Assembly (NCBI GenBank): GCA_934095865.1
Contig: CAKOKU010000020.1
Coordinates: forward strand, 1 to 13,495
From: an uncultured Bacilli bacterium
GTDB taxonomy: Bacteria; Bacillota_I; Bacilli_A; RF39; UBA660
Reading direction: 5' to 3'
Length of the DNA stretch: 13,495 nt
Position 1 is the stretch's first letter, and every line of letters starts with the position of its first letter. The notes under the pieces were generated by a model that had not been told where the DNA came from, ran no database searches, and worked only from the letters and a program-made list of their open reading frames with translations. Position numbers and translations under genes: made by a program. Below are positions 5,678-12,900 of this stretch, piece by piece.

Positions 5678-6020
5678 AAAGTGTGAGTTTATTGTTTATA
5701 TGTTATCTTAATTGTATAGGGTTTATATATAATAAGGAACAATCTAATTTTAGATTTCTTGTTTCAACCATCCTTGCATCTTTTAAGTTTTAAGTCTACA
5801 AGCTATGTCCGCAAGCGTTTGATTTGGTTAGTTCTTTAGCCTATCTTTATTACTACTTTTTTAAATTAACTGTTAATACTATTAATATTAACTTTCTTTA
5901 ATGTAGTTTTCAGCGATGGCTGCCCATTGTTAAAAGTCAATGTGCTTCCTATTTCTTAGATTGTTAAACCATAATCTCCATAGGCGTTAATTCGGACAGC
6001 CACTGCCCTATTCTATTTTA
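5646..6020 (-). ncRNA. Candidate structured non-coding RNA of unassigned family
   Basis: The 516-base gap between the kinase gene and the COG2426 gene has no coding frame but holds many compatible helices on the minus strand. A closing stem joins AUAGGG (6011-6006) to CCCUAU (5721-5716). P2 is GGCUGUCC (6001-5994) with GGGCAGCC (5925-5918), enclosing a hairpin with CCUAU/AUAGG and AGAUU/AAUCU (5984-5948) and AUUG/CAAU (5941-5926). Further on are ACUAC/GUAGU (5907-5852) around a perfect 7-bp hairpin (5892-5872), UAACCA/UGGUUG (5830-5765) around CUUGC/GCAAG (5815-5773), and AAUCUA/UAGAUU (5756-5741). G-U pairs at 5996-5923 and 5830-5765 become A-C on the plus strand, supporting minus orientation. 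It ends at the 5646 terminator. tmRNA, RNase P, SRP and 6S signatures are absent. The 5' end is uncertain: -10-like TAAAAT (6020-6015) and TATTAT (6060-6055) lack clear -35 boxes. Confidence 0.65.
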
Positions 6021-6123
6021 TCTAATTAACTTATTCTTTTTTTGTGTACGTTTTATAATATTTTTAATATCACTCTTCCTTTCACAATTACATATTACCA
6101 ATCAATTATGAAAAGTATGTGAT

Positions 6124-6146
6124 AAAAAAGTGAAACTTACTTTTTT
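6124..6146 (-). terminator. Probable terminator of the two-component operon
   Basis: An 8-bp perfect inverted repeat (AAAAAAGT and ACTTTTTT, 7-base loop) overlaps the last codons and stop of the kinase gene. The U-run forms the 3' arm of the stem, so it could work in either direction but is weaker than the others here. Confidence 0.5.
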
Positions 6147-7534
6147 ATTTCGAAATAGAAGATAGTTCCTTTATTTTTGGCACTCTTGACACCATAGGCA
6201 AAACTATGTTGTTCTAAAATGTTTTTTACTATGGAAAGGCCAAGTCCCGTACCAACGACATTTCTTTTATGATTCTTTTCTTTTTTATAGTAACGCTCCC
6301 AGATATTTGGAAGATCTTTTTTATCAATCCCCTTGCCGGTATCAATTATTTCAACTAAACAGCTGTTTTTCTTATCAGTTAGACGAATAGTAACCGAAAG
6401 ATCATCACCAGTGTAGTTGATTGCATTATTGATTAAATTATAAATTACTTGGCTAATTCTTTTTTTGTCAGCATGAACAATTATTGACTCTGGACTTTCT
6501 AAAAGTAATTTATAATGCTCTGTTTCTTTAATAATATCATATCTAGTTAAAATATCTTTAATCAAACTGACAATATCAAATTCGGTTATTTCTAAATCAT
6601 TTTGAGCATTTTGAAGTTTACTTAATTCTAAAATATCATTTACTAGAATATTTAAACGATCAGTTTCAGCAATAATAACATTTAGATTAGAAACAGTCTT
6701 TTCTTTATTATCTATTGTAATGTCTCTTATCATTTCAGCATAAGCTTTAATCATGGTTAAAGGTGTTTTTAAATCATGAGATACATTGGCCATTAAATCA
6801 CGACGATACTCATCAGTTTTAGAAACTTCTTGTTCTAAGTAATTTAAGGAATTAGCTAGTTCATCGATTTCATTTATGCCAGTCGACTCAAAATGAACAT
6901 CATAATTACCTTCGGCTAACTTTTTAGCTTTTTCAGTCATATTACTAATAGGTCTAGCAATGCGTTTAGATAAAAATAATGCAATAATGATAGAGAATAT
7001 AATAGCTAAAAGAGTTGTATATATAAGTTGGCTTTTAACTAGCGAGGTTGTTGTTCCTATATCCTCTAAGGAAGTAAAAAGAAAAATATAACCGTTATTT
7101 TTTTTAATACCATATAGTAATGAAACACTATTGTTTAGAGGATTTAATATTTTTTCAAAAGAAACATCTTCTTTTTTCTTTTTAATACTAACAATTTCTT
7201 TATCTATGGCATCGCTTTTACCTAATAGGCATGATGTCGTTTTATTATTATAAAAATATTTATTGCCCCAATAATCTATATATTCTAAACAAATATTATT
7301 ATCTAGAGATAGTGTATCTATGCCGTCAAAGATATTGTTGTTATCTATATTAATAATTTTTTCAACTAATTCCGAAGTGTAATTCATTTGGTATTTTTCA
7401 TAGTATATTTTGAAAAAAACGATTTGAACTAGCCAAAGTAAAAGTAAAATAGAGATGGAAAAAACAATTAAATATTCTAGTGTTTTAAAATGAAGGGAAT
7501 TATGAACTTTTGGCATTTTATCTTTAATATTCAA
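6137..7534 (-). CDS. Sensor histidine kinase, membrane-bound, PhoR/ResE-like layout
   Basis: The 465 residues read in order: a short cytoplasmic N-terminus, TM1 (about 20-43), an extracytoplasmic sensor (44-167) with two cysteines (C82, C102), TM2 (168-189), HAMP (190-241), and a dimerisation/H-box with phospho-accepting H253 in NVSHDLKTPLTMIKAYAE. The ATPase domain has YNLINNAINYTG (N box), DTGKGID (G1), IWERYYK (F box) and GTGLGLSIVKNI (G2). It autophosphorylates and passes the phosphate to the regulator encoded just upstream. The chosen start is a TTG at 7534, overlapping the regulator gene by 11 bases, because GGTAGG sits about 8 bases upstream; an ATG at 7516 is the alternative with a weaker site. 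The stimulus cannot be read from the sequence. Confidence 0.93.
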   Translation of the reverse strand: MNIKDKMPKVHNSLHFKTLEYLIVFSISILLLLWLVQIVFFKIYYEKYQMNYTSELVEKIINIDNNNIFDGIDTLSLDNNICLEYIDYWGNKYFYNNKTTSCLLGKSDAIDKEIVSIKKKKEDVSFEKILNPLNNSVSLLYGIKKNNGYIFLFTSLEDIGTTTSLVKSQLIYTTLLAIIFSIIIALFLSKRIARPISNMTEKAKKLAEGNYDVHFESTGINEIDELANSLNYLEQEVSKTDEYRRDLMANVSHDLKTPLTMIKAYAEMIRDITIDNKEKTVSNLNVIIAETDRLNILVNDILELSKLQNAQNDLEITEFDIVSLIKDILTRYDIIKETEHYKLLLESPESIIVHADKKRISQVIYNLINNAINYTGDDLSVTIRLTDKKNSCLVEIIDTGKGIDKKDLPNIWERYYKKEKNHKRNVVGTGLGLSIVKNILEQHSFAYGVKSAKNKGTIFYFEIKK

Positions 7535-8180
7535 ATTTATAACCTACCTGTCTAACTGTAACAATAAATTTACGGTATTGACCGAGGCTATTTCTTAAGG
7601 TCTTGATGTGGGTATCTATGGTACGGTCATCGCCAAAAAAATCATATCCCCAGATATTTGTTAATAACTGTTCTCTTGATAGGGCAATATTTTTATTAGT
7701 GACTAAATATTTTAATAAATCATATTCTTTCGGAGTAAGATTTACTTTCTTGCCATCAACTTTTACTTCATGAGCTAAATCATTGATAGTAAGGCCATCA
7801 AAAGTATAAGTTGCTTCTTCGTTCTTACTTCTTTTTAAAATAGCTTTAATGCGCGCTACTAATTCTTTGGGACTAAAGGGTTTAGTAACATAATCATCTA
7901 TTCCTAAGTCAAAACCAATTAATTTATCATATTCTTCACTTCTAGCTGATAACATAATAAAAGGGACATTTTTTATCTTTTTTATTTCTTTACAGGCTTG
8001 ATAGCCATCCATTTTCGGCATCATAATATCCATTATTATAAGGTCATAATCATTGGCCTTGGCTTTTTCAATGGCTTCTAAGCCGTTTTCAGCTTCTTCG
8101 ACAGTATATTCTTCAATAGTTAAGTACTCTTTTATAACGTTTCTAATTAATTCTTCGTCATCTACTACTAATATTTTCAT
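7524..8180 (-). CDS. OmpR/PhoB-family response regulator
   Basis: Residues 1-115 form a receiver domain with the acidic pocket D7-D8-E9, phospho-acceptor D51 in IIMDIMMPKMDG, switch residue S78 and K100 in TKPF. Residues about 124-218 form a winged-helix DNA-binding domain (LTPKEYDLLKYLV, then DDRTIDTHIKTLRNSLG and VRQVGYKFEY). It is a DNA-binding regulator acting as a phosphorylation-driven dimer on direct repeats. Start: ATG at 8180 with AAAGGA 6 bases upstream. It is translationally coupled to the kinase (11-base overlap). PhoP-box-like repeats in its promoter suggest autoregulation. Family members include PhoP, WalR and ResD; I cannot tell which, if any, is the true counterpart. Confidence 0.95.
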   Translation of the reverse strand: MKILVVDDEELIRNVIKEYLTIEEYTVEEAENGLEAIEKAKANDYDLIIMDIMMPKMDGYQACKEIKKIKNVPFIMLSARSEEYDKLIGFDLGIDDYVTKPFSPKELVARIKAILKRSKNEEATYTFDGLTINDLAHEVKVDGKKVNLTPKEYDLLKYLVTNKNIALSREQLLTNIWGYDFFGDDRTIDTHIKTLRNSLGQYRKFIVTVRQVGYKFEY

Positions 8181-8211
8181 GATTAGTCCTTTCTATTTGC
8201 GGTGTTATTGT

Positions 8212-8238
8212 ATTATATTTTTGTGAAGGGATTATGAA
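8212..8238 (-). promoter_or_regulatory. Two-component operon promoter with PhoP-box-like direct repeats
   Basis: On the minus strand TATAAT (8217-8212) has no good -35 box. Instead TTCATA (8238-8233) and TTCACA (8227-8222) repeat with an 11-base period, five bases apart. That is the layout of Bacillus PhoP boxes (TT-A-CA-like hexamers about one helical turn apart) and of OmpR-type half-sites in general. Placed over the -35 position, they suit activation by the encoded regulator. Confidence 0.45.
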
Positions 8239-8277
8239 GTATATTAAATTTATTGATAGTTAAATAAGAAAAAGAGC

Positions 8278-8994
8278 CTAGAAGTTGGCAACGTTATGAT
8301 AAATATCAGTAACATCATCAATGGCATCTAAAAGATTATATAATCTTTCAAATAACAATTTGTCTTCTTCATTAAGCTCTACTTGTTCTTTAGCATACCA
8401 GCCAATTTCATCAATTTCATAATCGACATTAGGTATAATACTTTCAACGACATCTTTTAATTTATGTTGTTCGCTTGGATTTATTGAGATAGTCATTAAT
8501 CCCTGTTCATAAGTTTCTTCAATTGGTTCTACTCCCGCATCTAAAAGGGCCATTAAAATGTCTTCTTCATTTGGGGCCTTAAAGGCAATTATATTTAAAT
8601 AATCGTAATTGTAGGAAACAGAATTTGTTACCCCTAAGCTTTTATGAATTTTATTAAAAGCTGCACGTACTTCACCAACAGTACGATTAACGTTATCTGT
8701 TAAAGTTTTTATGATAACTGTTGAAGCACCAGGGCCAAAGCCTTCATAGACTACTGTTTGATAGTCTTCTTGACCAGCACCCTTAGCTTTGTCAATAGCT
8801 CTTTTGATAATATCACTAGGAACTTCATTCTTTTTAGCTTTTTCTACTAATCTCTTTAACTTAATATTAGTATCAATGTCTGGATTTCCTTTCGCAGCTA
8901 AATATAATTCTTTGGCAAAATTTGTATAAATCTTTCCTCTTGCTGCTCCTGTTTTTTGAATACTTGCTTTTCTTACTTCATATGCTCTTCCCAT
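8278..8994 (-). CDS. YebC/PmpR family protein, YeeN-like subgroup
   Basis: The 238 residues match the full family length (about 240). The start MGRAYEVRKASIQKTGAARG followed by KIYTNFAKELYLAAK resembles E. coli YeeN and B. subtilis YeeI (YebC2) more than classical YebC. The conserved core KKNEVPSDIIKRAIDKAKG (54-72), YEGFGPGASTVIIKTLTDN (83-101) and VRAAFNK is intact. The family was annotated as transcriptional regulators; recent work links YebC-type proteins to the ribosome and to relief of stalling on proline-rich stretches, which fits the acidic C-terminal part. Start: ATG at 8994 with AAGGAAA 8 bases upstream. It has its own promoter and precedes the two-component genes by about 100 bases without a clear terminator, so some read-through is possible. 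Confidence 0.93.
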   Translation of the reverse strand: MGRAYEVRKASIQKTGAARGKIYTNFAKELYLAAKGNPDIDTNIKLKRLVEKAKKNEVPSDIIKRAIDKAKGAGQEDYQTVVYEGFGPGASTVIIKTLTDNVNRTVGEVRAAFNKIHKSLGVTNSVSYNYDYLNIIAFKAPNEEDILMALLDAGVEPIEETYEQGLMTISINPSEQHKLKDVVESIIPNVDYEIDEIGWYAKEQVELNEEDKLLFERLYNLLDAIDDVTDIYHNVANF

Positions 8995-9051
8995 AATAGA
9001 TTTCCTTTCTTTTACTTATTAGTAATTTATTAAAATAATTTTATCTTAATT

Positions 9052-9080
9052 ATTATATTATAGCTCTAAAAAATGCGCAA
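9052..9080 (-). promoter_or_regulatory. Promoter of the YebC-family gene
   Basis: On the minus strand TTGCGC (9080-9075), a 17-base spacer and TATAAT (9057-9052) lie across the 3' end of the phospholipase gene. Transcription would start near 9045, giving a leader of about 50 nt. Confidence 0.65.
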
Positions 9081-10121
9081 CTTTTTTATGAACTTTACTA
9101 CATGATTTTGGCTTTGAGAATATTTTTTTAAATAATTTATGACTGATATAATATTATAAACTTGATAATATGACATCTTTTCTTTTTCAAGACAATACTC
9201 CACAGCTTTAATAATAGTTTCTTTAGTTGTAGAAGTTTTAAAAAATAGTTTTATTCGGTTAAGTTCTTTAGTTTTTACGCCTCGCACTAATAATTTTATA
9301 ATAAATTCTGGGCATTTTTTAAAAGTATATTTATAACCATCATAATGTTTTAAGACTCGAAGGGTATCATAATATCCTAATAAAATGTTTTCTTGGATTT
9401 TTTCATGATTCATCTCCATAATACTGCATATATTACGAGATGGATGAATCGTTATAACTTCAGCAGACGTGTTTTTTAATTTACAATTACGACCAATGCC
9501 ATTGATACGAATGGCGTATATTTTATCATAATTTTTTTCTATTAACATATTTACTGGGCAATTATCATAAAAACCACCATCTATATAAATATGGTCGTCA
9601 ATTAATGGCTCTAATTTAAATATTGGTAAGGAGCAACTGGCAATTAAGTAGTCCACTAATTTTTCGGGTAAAATGGCTTCTTTGAAAACACAAAGTGGTT
9701 TCATTGTTTTAAGACGCACGGTTATTAAACCAAAATCTATTTTACTTTTGTATAATTTATCTTTATTAATTAATTCTTCAGCTAAATTTCTTAGTTTTTT
9801 AGTTGATAAACCACGATGATAAAGGGCATTTAATAATGTAATATTTAAACCTTTAAAACCTTTTAGCATGCTACTGGCGCCATTAATGTAATCAGAATAG
9901 TCATGATTTATATCTAATAATTTTTCAGGTTCTAAAGTTCGCCATAAATTTAAAAGCTCTTTTTCTTGATGAGCGGCAATTAAACAAGCATTAAAAGAAC
10001 CTATTGAAGTGCCGACAATACCAGATATTTTTATATGACATTTTAAAAAGGCGTAATATGCGCCAATTTGATAACTCCCTTTTAAGCCTCCACCTTCAAG
10101 AGCTAGACCGATTTTTTTCAT
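9066..10121 (-). CDS. Patatin-like phospholipase
   Basis: The 351 residues open with a patatin domain (about 4-210): oxyanion-hole GGGLKG (10-15), nucleophile elbow G37-T-S39-I-G41 and catalytic Asp D181 in DGGFYDNCP (181-189). All parts of the Ser-Asp dyad are present, so an active lipid acyl hydrolase is expected. There is no signal peptide, so the enzyme is probably cytoplasmic and acts on the inner face of the membrane. The C-terminal 140 residues are Lys/Tyr-rich and helical, without a recognised domain. Start: ATG at 10121 with GGAG 7 bases before it; the site lies inside the end of the upstream exported-protein gene, whose stop is 2 bases away, so the two are translationally coupled. 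It resembles the RssA/YlbK group. The in vivo substrate is unknown. Confidence 0.93.
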   Translation of the reverse strand: MKKIGLALEGGGLKGSYQIGAYYAFLKCHIKISGIVGTSIGSFNACLIAAHQEKELLNLWRTLEPEKLLDINHDYSDYINGASSMLKGFKGLNITLLNALYHRGLSTKKLRNLAEELINKDKLYKSKIDFGLITVRLKTMKPLCVFKEAILPEKLVDYLIASCSLPIFKLEPLIDDHIYIDGGFYDNCPVNMLIEKNYDKIYAIRINGIGRNCKLKNTSAEVITIHPSRNICSIMEMNHEKIQENILLGYYDTLRVLKHYDGYKYTFKKCPEFIIKLLVRGVKTKELNRIKLFFKTSTTKETIIKAVEYCLEKEKMSYYQVYNIISVINYLKKYSQSQNHVVKFIKKLRIF

Positions 10122-10123
10122 TT

Positions 10124-10720
10124 TTAAGCTCCACTGGCTACTATTTTTCCTGTTGTATAACCGATTTTTGCTTTAAATTCACCATTTAGTAATTCGGATT
10201 GATCTTTGTCTGTATAACTTAGCCATACTCTAAATTTATATGTATGAGTGTCATTTGGTTTTATTGTTATACTGCTAGTTGTTAAAGTGTAATCTTTACC
10301 ACTGACAGCATCTGAAAAATTCCCAGATGCAACTTCTGTTTCAGAACCATTATCTACTTTAACTAGTTCCCATTTAAAATCTTGTGATACAAAGCCAGAT
10401 GAAATAGTTAACTCGGTTAAAAATAATGTATATTCAACTGATACCGTGGTTGAAGCTTTTGAGGATACTGCAAAGGTACTTGAAGGAGCGCTATCTTTTT
10501 CAGAATCTTTTATCAACATCATTTTAGGTTCATTAATATAAGAGCTGGTGATAAAATCAATGTCAATGTTGGCTGCGGATATAGTAGTAGGTTTTACCGT
10601 ATCATTACCACTTATTTGCATTAAAAAATATGCTCGTGAGGCCGAAAAAGCAGTCGTAATTAATATTACAGCAATTGAAATATACAGAATTGCATGTTTT
10701 ATTGTATCTTTTTTCGTCAT
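10124..10720 (-). CDS. Exported TasA/camelysin-like protein with SipW-type signal
   Basis: The 198-residue product starts with charged residues and one hydrophobic helix (about 10-25), then SASRAYF (26-32), which resembles SipW-dependent signal peptides where cleavage precedes a Tyr/Ala-Phe pair. The remainder is Ser/Thr-rich with alternating beta-strand character and no cysteine. A late motif, HTYKFRVWLSYTDKDQSE (158-175) followed by LLNGEFKAKI, recurs in TasA/camelysin-like secreted proteins of gut Bacilli. It is probably a surface or matrix beta-sandwich protein; this is a resemblance by pattern, not a proven homology. No SipW signal peptidase is in the window. Start: ATG at 10720 after an excellent GGAGG site (spacing 6). 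It is first gene of an operon with the phospholipase. Confidence 0.7.
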   Translation of the reverse strand: MTKKDTIKHAILYISIAVILITTAFSASRAYFLMQISGNDTVKPTTISAANIDIDFITSSYINEPKMMLIKDSEKDSAPSSTFAVSSKASTTVSVEYTLFLTELTISSGFVSQDFKWELVKVDNGSETEVASGNFSDAVSGKDYTLTTSSITIKPNDTHTYKFRVWLSYTDKDQSELLNGEFKAKIGYTTGKIVASGA

Positions 10721-10743
10721 AACTAACCTCCGTTACTATAATT

Positions 10744-10772
10744 AGTATATCTTAATTTAAGATTATTTACAA
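10744..10772 (-). promoter_or_regulatory. Promoter of the exported protein-phospholipase operon
   Basis: On the minus strand TTGTAA (10772-10767), a 17-base spacer and TATACT (10749-10744) give a sigma-A-type promoter, with transcription starting near 10737 and a very short leader that contains GGAGG. Confidence 0.75.
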
Positions 10773-10798
10773 TATGCAATTTTTTTAAATGTAGATAC

Positions 10799-10821
10799 AA
10801 AAAAAGAGCCGTATGCGCTCT
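10799..10821 (-). terminator. Terminator of the tsaB-rimI-tsaD operon
   Basis: On the minus strand AGAGC and GCTCT (7-base loop, 10821-10805) are followed by seven U. It lies 5 bases after the tsaD stop codon. Confidence 0.88.
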
Positions 10822-10825
10822 AATA

Positions 10826-11830
10826 TTAGTATAAATCAGCATTAGGTGTAGCATTTAATGATAAATCACTAAATTGTTTATTTAAAAACATTGGATATGC
10901 AGCCGCTCCTATCATGGCCGCATTATCTGTACAATATAATAACTTAGGCACAGAAATTTGAGCATGATATTTTTCAGCTAATTTAGATACTTCTTGACGA
11001 ATATATTTATTAGCAGAAACACCGCCTGCTACTATTATGTTTTTAATGTTAGTTTCTTTAATTGCTAGCTCTAATTTGCGGACTAATTGATCAGTAGCAA
11101 CAGTTTGAAAAGAGCAAGCTAAATCTTGTTTATTTATTTCTTTGCCTTGCATTTTTTCCTTATTAACCAAATTGATAATGCTTGATTTTAAACCACTAAA
11201 ACTCATATTTAAAGTATCATCGTTCATCGGGATTGGTAAATGATAACTTGGAGTTCCTAAAGCTGCTAATTTTTCGACATTTGGGCCCCCTGGGTATTTT
11301 AAGCCTAAGACTCTAGCTACTTTATCATAAGCCTCTCCGATTGCATCATCTAGGGTTGCGCCAATGACTTTAAATTCATAATTTTTAGGCATATAAACAA
11401 TGTCTGTATGACCACCGCTAATTACTAAAGCTAATAGAGGAAATTGCATAGTATTTTCTAAATTGTTAGCATAAATATGACCAGCTAAATGATTTACTGC
11501 AATTAAAGGTTTCTTATAAATGAAGGCAATTGTTTTGGCTGCTTCGACACCGACTAAAAGACTTCCCATTAATCCAGGTCCATAAGTTACGGCAATGGCA
11601 TCAACCATATCAATTGTCATATTGGCTTTTTTTAAGGTTTCATCTAGTACAATGGTTATATTTTCAGCGTGCATTCTAGAAGCTATCTCTGGTACAACAC
11701 CACCATAATTTTCATGAGTTGATATTTGAGTATTTATTACTATTGATACAACTTCAGAGCCATTTTTTACGATGGCTATACTGGTTTCATCGCAACTTGA
11801 TTCAATTGCTAATATGTAAACATCTTTCAT
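10826..11830 (-). CDS. tsaD: tRNA N6-adenosine threonylcarbamoyltransferase TsaD
   Basis: TsaD transfers the threonylcarbamoyl group from TC-AMP to A37 of ANN-decoding tRNAs, the last step of t6A synthesis, working with TsaB and TsaE. The 334 residues fit the family (about 335-345) and the ASKHA fold. Landmarks are AIESSCDETS (8-17), NYGGVVPEIASRMHAENI (41-58), YGPGLMGSLLVG (83-94), the metal-binding pair H114 and H118 in NHLAGHIYAN, SGGHTD, MSFSGLKSS and GGVSANKYIR. Start: ATG at 11830 overlaps the rimI stop as ATGA; AAAGGAG lies 8 bases upstream inside rimI. It is the last gene of tsaB-rimI-tsaD. Confidence 0.98.
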   Translation of the reverse strand: MKDVYILAIESSCDETSIAIVKNGSEVVSIVINTQISTHENYGGVVPEIASRMHAENITIVLDETLKKANMTIDMVDAIAVTYGPGLMGSLLVGVEAAKTIAFIYKKPLIAVNHLAGHIYANNLENTMQFPLLALVISGGHTDIVYMPKNYEFKVIGATLDDAIGEAYDKVARVLGLKYPGGPNVEKLAALGTPSYHLPIPMNDDTLNMSFSGLKSSIINLVNKEKMQGKEINKQDLACSFQTVATDQLVRKLELAIKETNIKNIIVAGGVSANKYIRQEVSKLAEKYHAQISVPKLLYCTDNAAMIGAAAYPMFLNKQFSDLSLNATPNADLY

Positions 11831-12249
11831 TGTGATATCTCCTTTATTAAAAATATTGCATTTTCATTATTATAATAATTTTTTATTGTTCTGATTTTCA
11901 CAAAACCTTGCTGGTGATAAAATTTTAATGCTGTGGTATTACTTTCTCTTACTTCTATATTAATTTTTGTTAATTTATTTATTCTAATTAAATTAGATAT
12001 TAATTTAGCTGCTAAGCCGTTTCTACGGTATTTTTCGTCAATTATAATATAGTTAATATCTGCCTCATCAAAACTTATTGAGGCGTCTATAAATCCTACG
12101 GCAATATCTTTGACAGTAGCTACTAATAAACAATGGTTAATATCCGTAATCATTGAAGTTAAATCATTTAATTTAGTAAAATTGTTATCTAGTTGTTCGC
12201 CTAGTTTATTAACGGTATCTATATCCTTAATTTGAAGTTTTCTTACCAT
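11827..12249 (-). CDS. rimI: GNAT acetyltransferase RimI (ribosomal protein S18 N-acetyltransferase)
   Basis: The 140-residue GNAT domain carries the acetyl-CoA loop YRRNGLAAKLI (74-84) and the RimI signature EVRESNTTALKFYHQQGF (99-116). RimI acetylates protein N-termini, classically that of S18. Its place between tsaB and tsaD is the usual Bacillota arrangement and supports the name more than sequence alone does. Start: ATG at 12249 with GAGG 6 bases before it. It overlaps tsaB by 23 bases and tsaD by 4, so expression of the three is tightly coupled. It is slightly shorter than the typical 145-150 residues. Confidence 0.92.
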   Translation of the reverse strand: MVRKLQIKDIDTVNKLGEQLDNNFTKLNDLTSMITDINHCLLVATVKDIAVGFIDASISFDEADINYIIIDEKYRRNGLAAKLISNLIRINKLTKINIEVRESNTTALKFYHQQGFVKIRTIKNYYNNENAIFLIKEISQ

Positions 12250-12784
12250 TTAAAGCCTCAATTGATTTAATGTATAATGGATTTGCGTTGTAGCAGTCAC
12301 TTAATTTTAAATATTGATAATTAGGTATTTTGCTATAATCTATTGTTTCTTTAATAATTAATTCTTCAGTTGGTGTATCTTTAACATATTCTATTTCTGA
12401 TACCATAGCATCATCAAGAAATTTAGCTTTATAGTAACCATTATTTTCTTTGACAGCAAAAGTATTTTCTCCTTTATTATCTAGGGCAGATAATTCTAAG
12501 AAACTTATGGTGTAAATAGGTATGTTTAAGACATAGGCCATTGTTTTAGCAATTGTAACTGCAATTCTAATGCCCGTAAATGAACCTGGACCATTACAAA
12601 CAATAACTTTTGATAAAGCATTTGTGGTAATACCACTTTCATTAAATAATTTTTCAAGTAATGGCATCACATTTTTACTAGTTGAATCTAAGTCATTTTT
12701 CTCAATTATCTTAACCACATTATTATCTTGATAAAGGGCTAAACGAATATCTTTGAAATGGGTATCTAAAAATAATGTATACAT
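12227..12784 (-). CDS. tsaB: t6A synthesis partner protein TsaB
   Basis: TsaB is an inactive paralogue of TsaD that dimerises with it and helps recruit TsaE during threonylcarbamoylation of tRNA. The diagnostic segment is CNGPGSFTGIRIAVTIAKTMAY (63-84), after MYTLFLDTHFKDIRLAL at the N-terminus and the ISFLELSAL stretch (93-101). At 185 residues it is clearly shorter than most TsaB (about 215-240), mainly from a reduced C-terminal part, as is common in compact low-GC genomes. Start: ATG at 12784 with GAGGAG 5 bases before it. It is first gene of its operon, with an extended -10 promoter upstream. Confidence 0.95.
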   Translation of the reverse strand: MYTLFLDTHFKDIRLALYQDNNVVKIIEKNDLDSTSKNVMPLLEKLFNESGITTNALSKVIVCNGPGSFTGIRIAVTIAKTMAYVLNIPIYTISFLELSALDNKGENTFAVKENNGYYKAKFLDDAMVSEIEYVKDTPTEELIIKETIDYSKIPNYQYLKLSDCYNANPLYIKSIEALNGKKTSN

Positions 12785-12822
12785 ATTTACTCCTCTTTTC
12801 TTAAATACGGCTTATATTGCGT

Positions 12823-12831
12823 ATTTTAACA
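12823..12831 (-). promoter_or_regulatory. Extended -10 promoter of the tsaB operon
   Basis: TAAAAT (12828-12823, minus strand) is preceded by TGT. No clear -35 box is seen at the correct distance. Transcription would begin near 12816, about 32 bases before the tsaB ATG. Confidence 0.5.
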
Positions 12832-12875
12832 CACCAATTTTAAAAAGTATATTGTTAGTATTAAAATCTCCTTTT

Positions 12876-12900
12876 AAAAAGCAGTTTTATAAAACCGCTT
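12876..12900 (-). terminator. Terminator of tsaE, built from its last codons
   Basis: On the minus strand AAGCGGTTT (12900-12892) pairs with AAACTGCTT (12887-12879), one G-U pair and a 4-base loop, followed by a U-run. The left arm encodes the last residues of TsaE and the loop lies over the stop codon, so the coding and terminator sequences overlap. Confidence 0.75.

Noticed and set aside
5999..6005. GCCACTG on the plus strand, resembling part of the cobalamin riboswitch B12 box
   Set aside because: None of the other conserved cobalamin-riboswitch segments are nearby and the plus strand has no suitable downstream gene; the bases are explained by the P2 stem of the minus-strand RNA.
5646..6020. 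tmRNA, RNase P RNA, SRP RNA, 6S RNA or a group I/II intron in the gap
   Set aside because: No tRNA-like end with TTCGA-type loop, no GAGGAAAGTCC-like RNase P core, no GGGAGGTAGCGG-like SRP loop, a branched rather than single-rod shape unlike 6S, and no intron catalytic core was visible.
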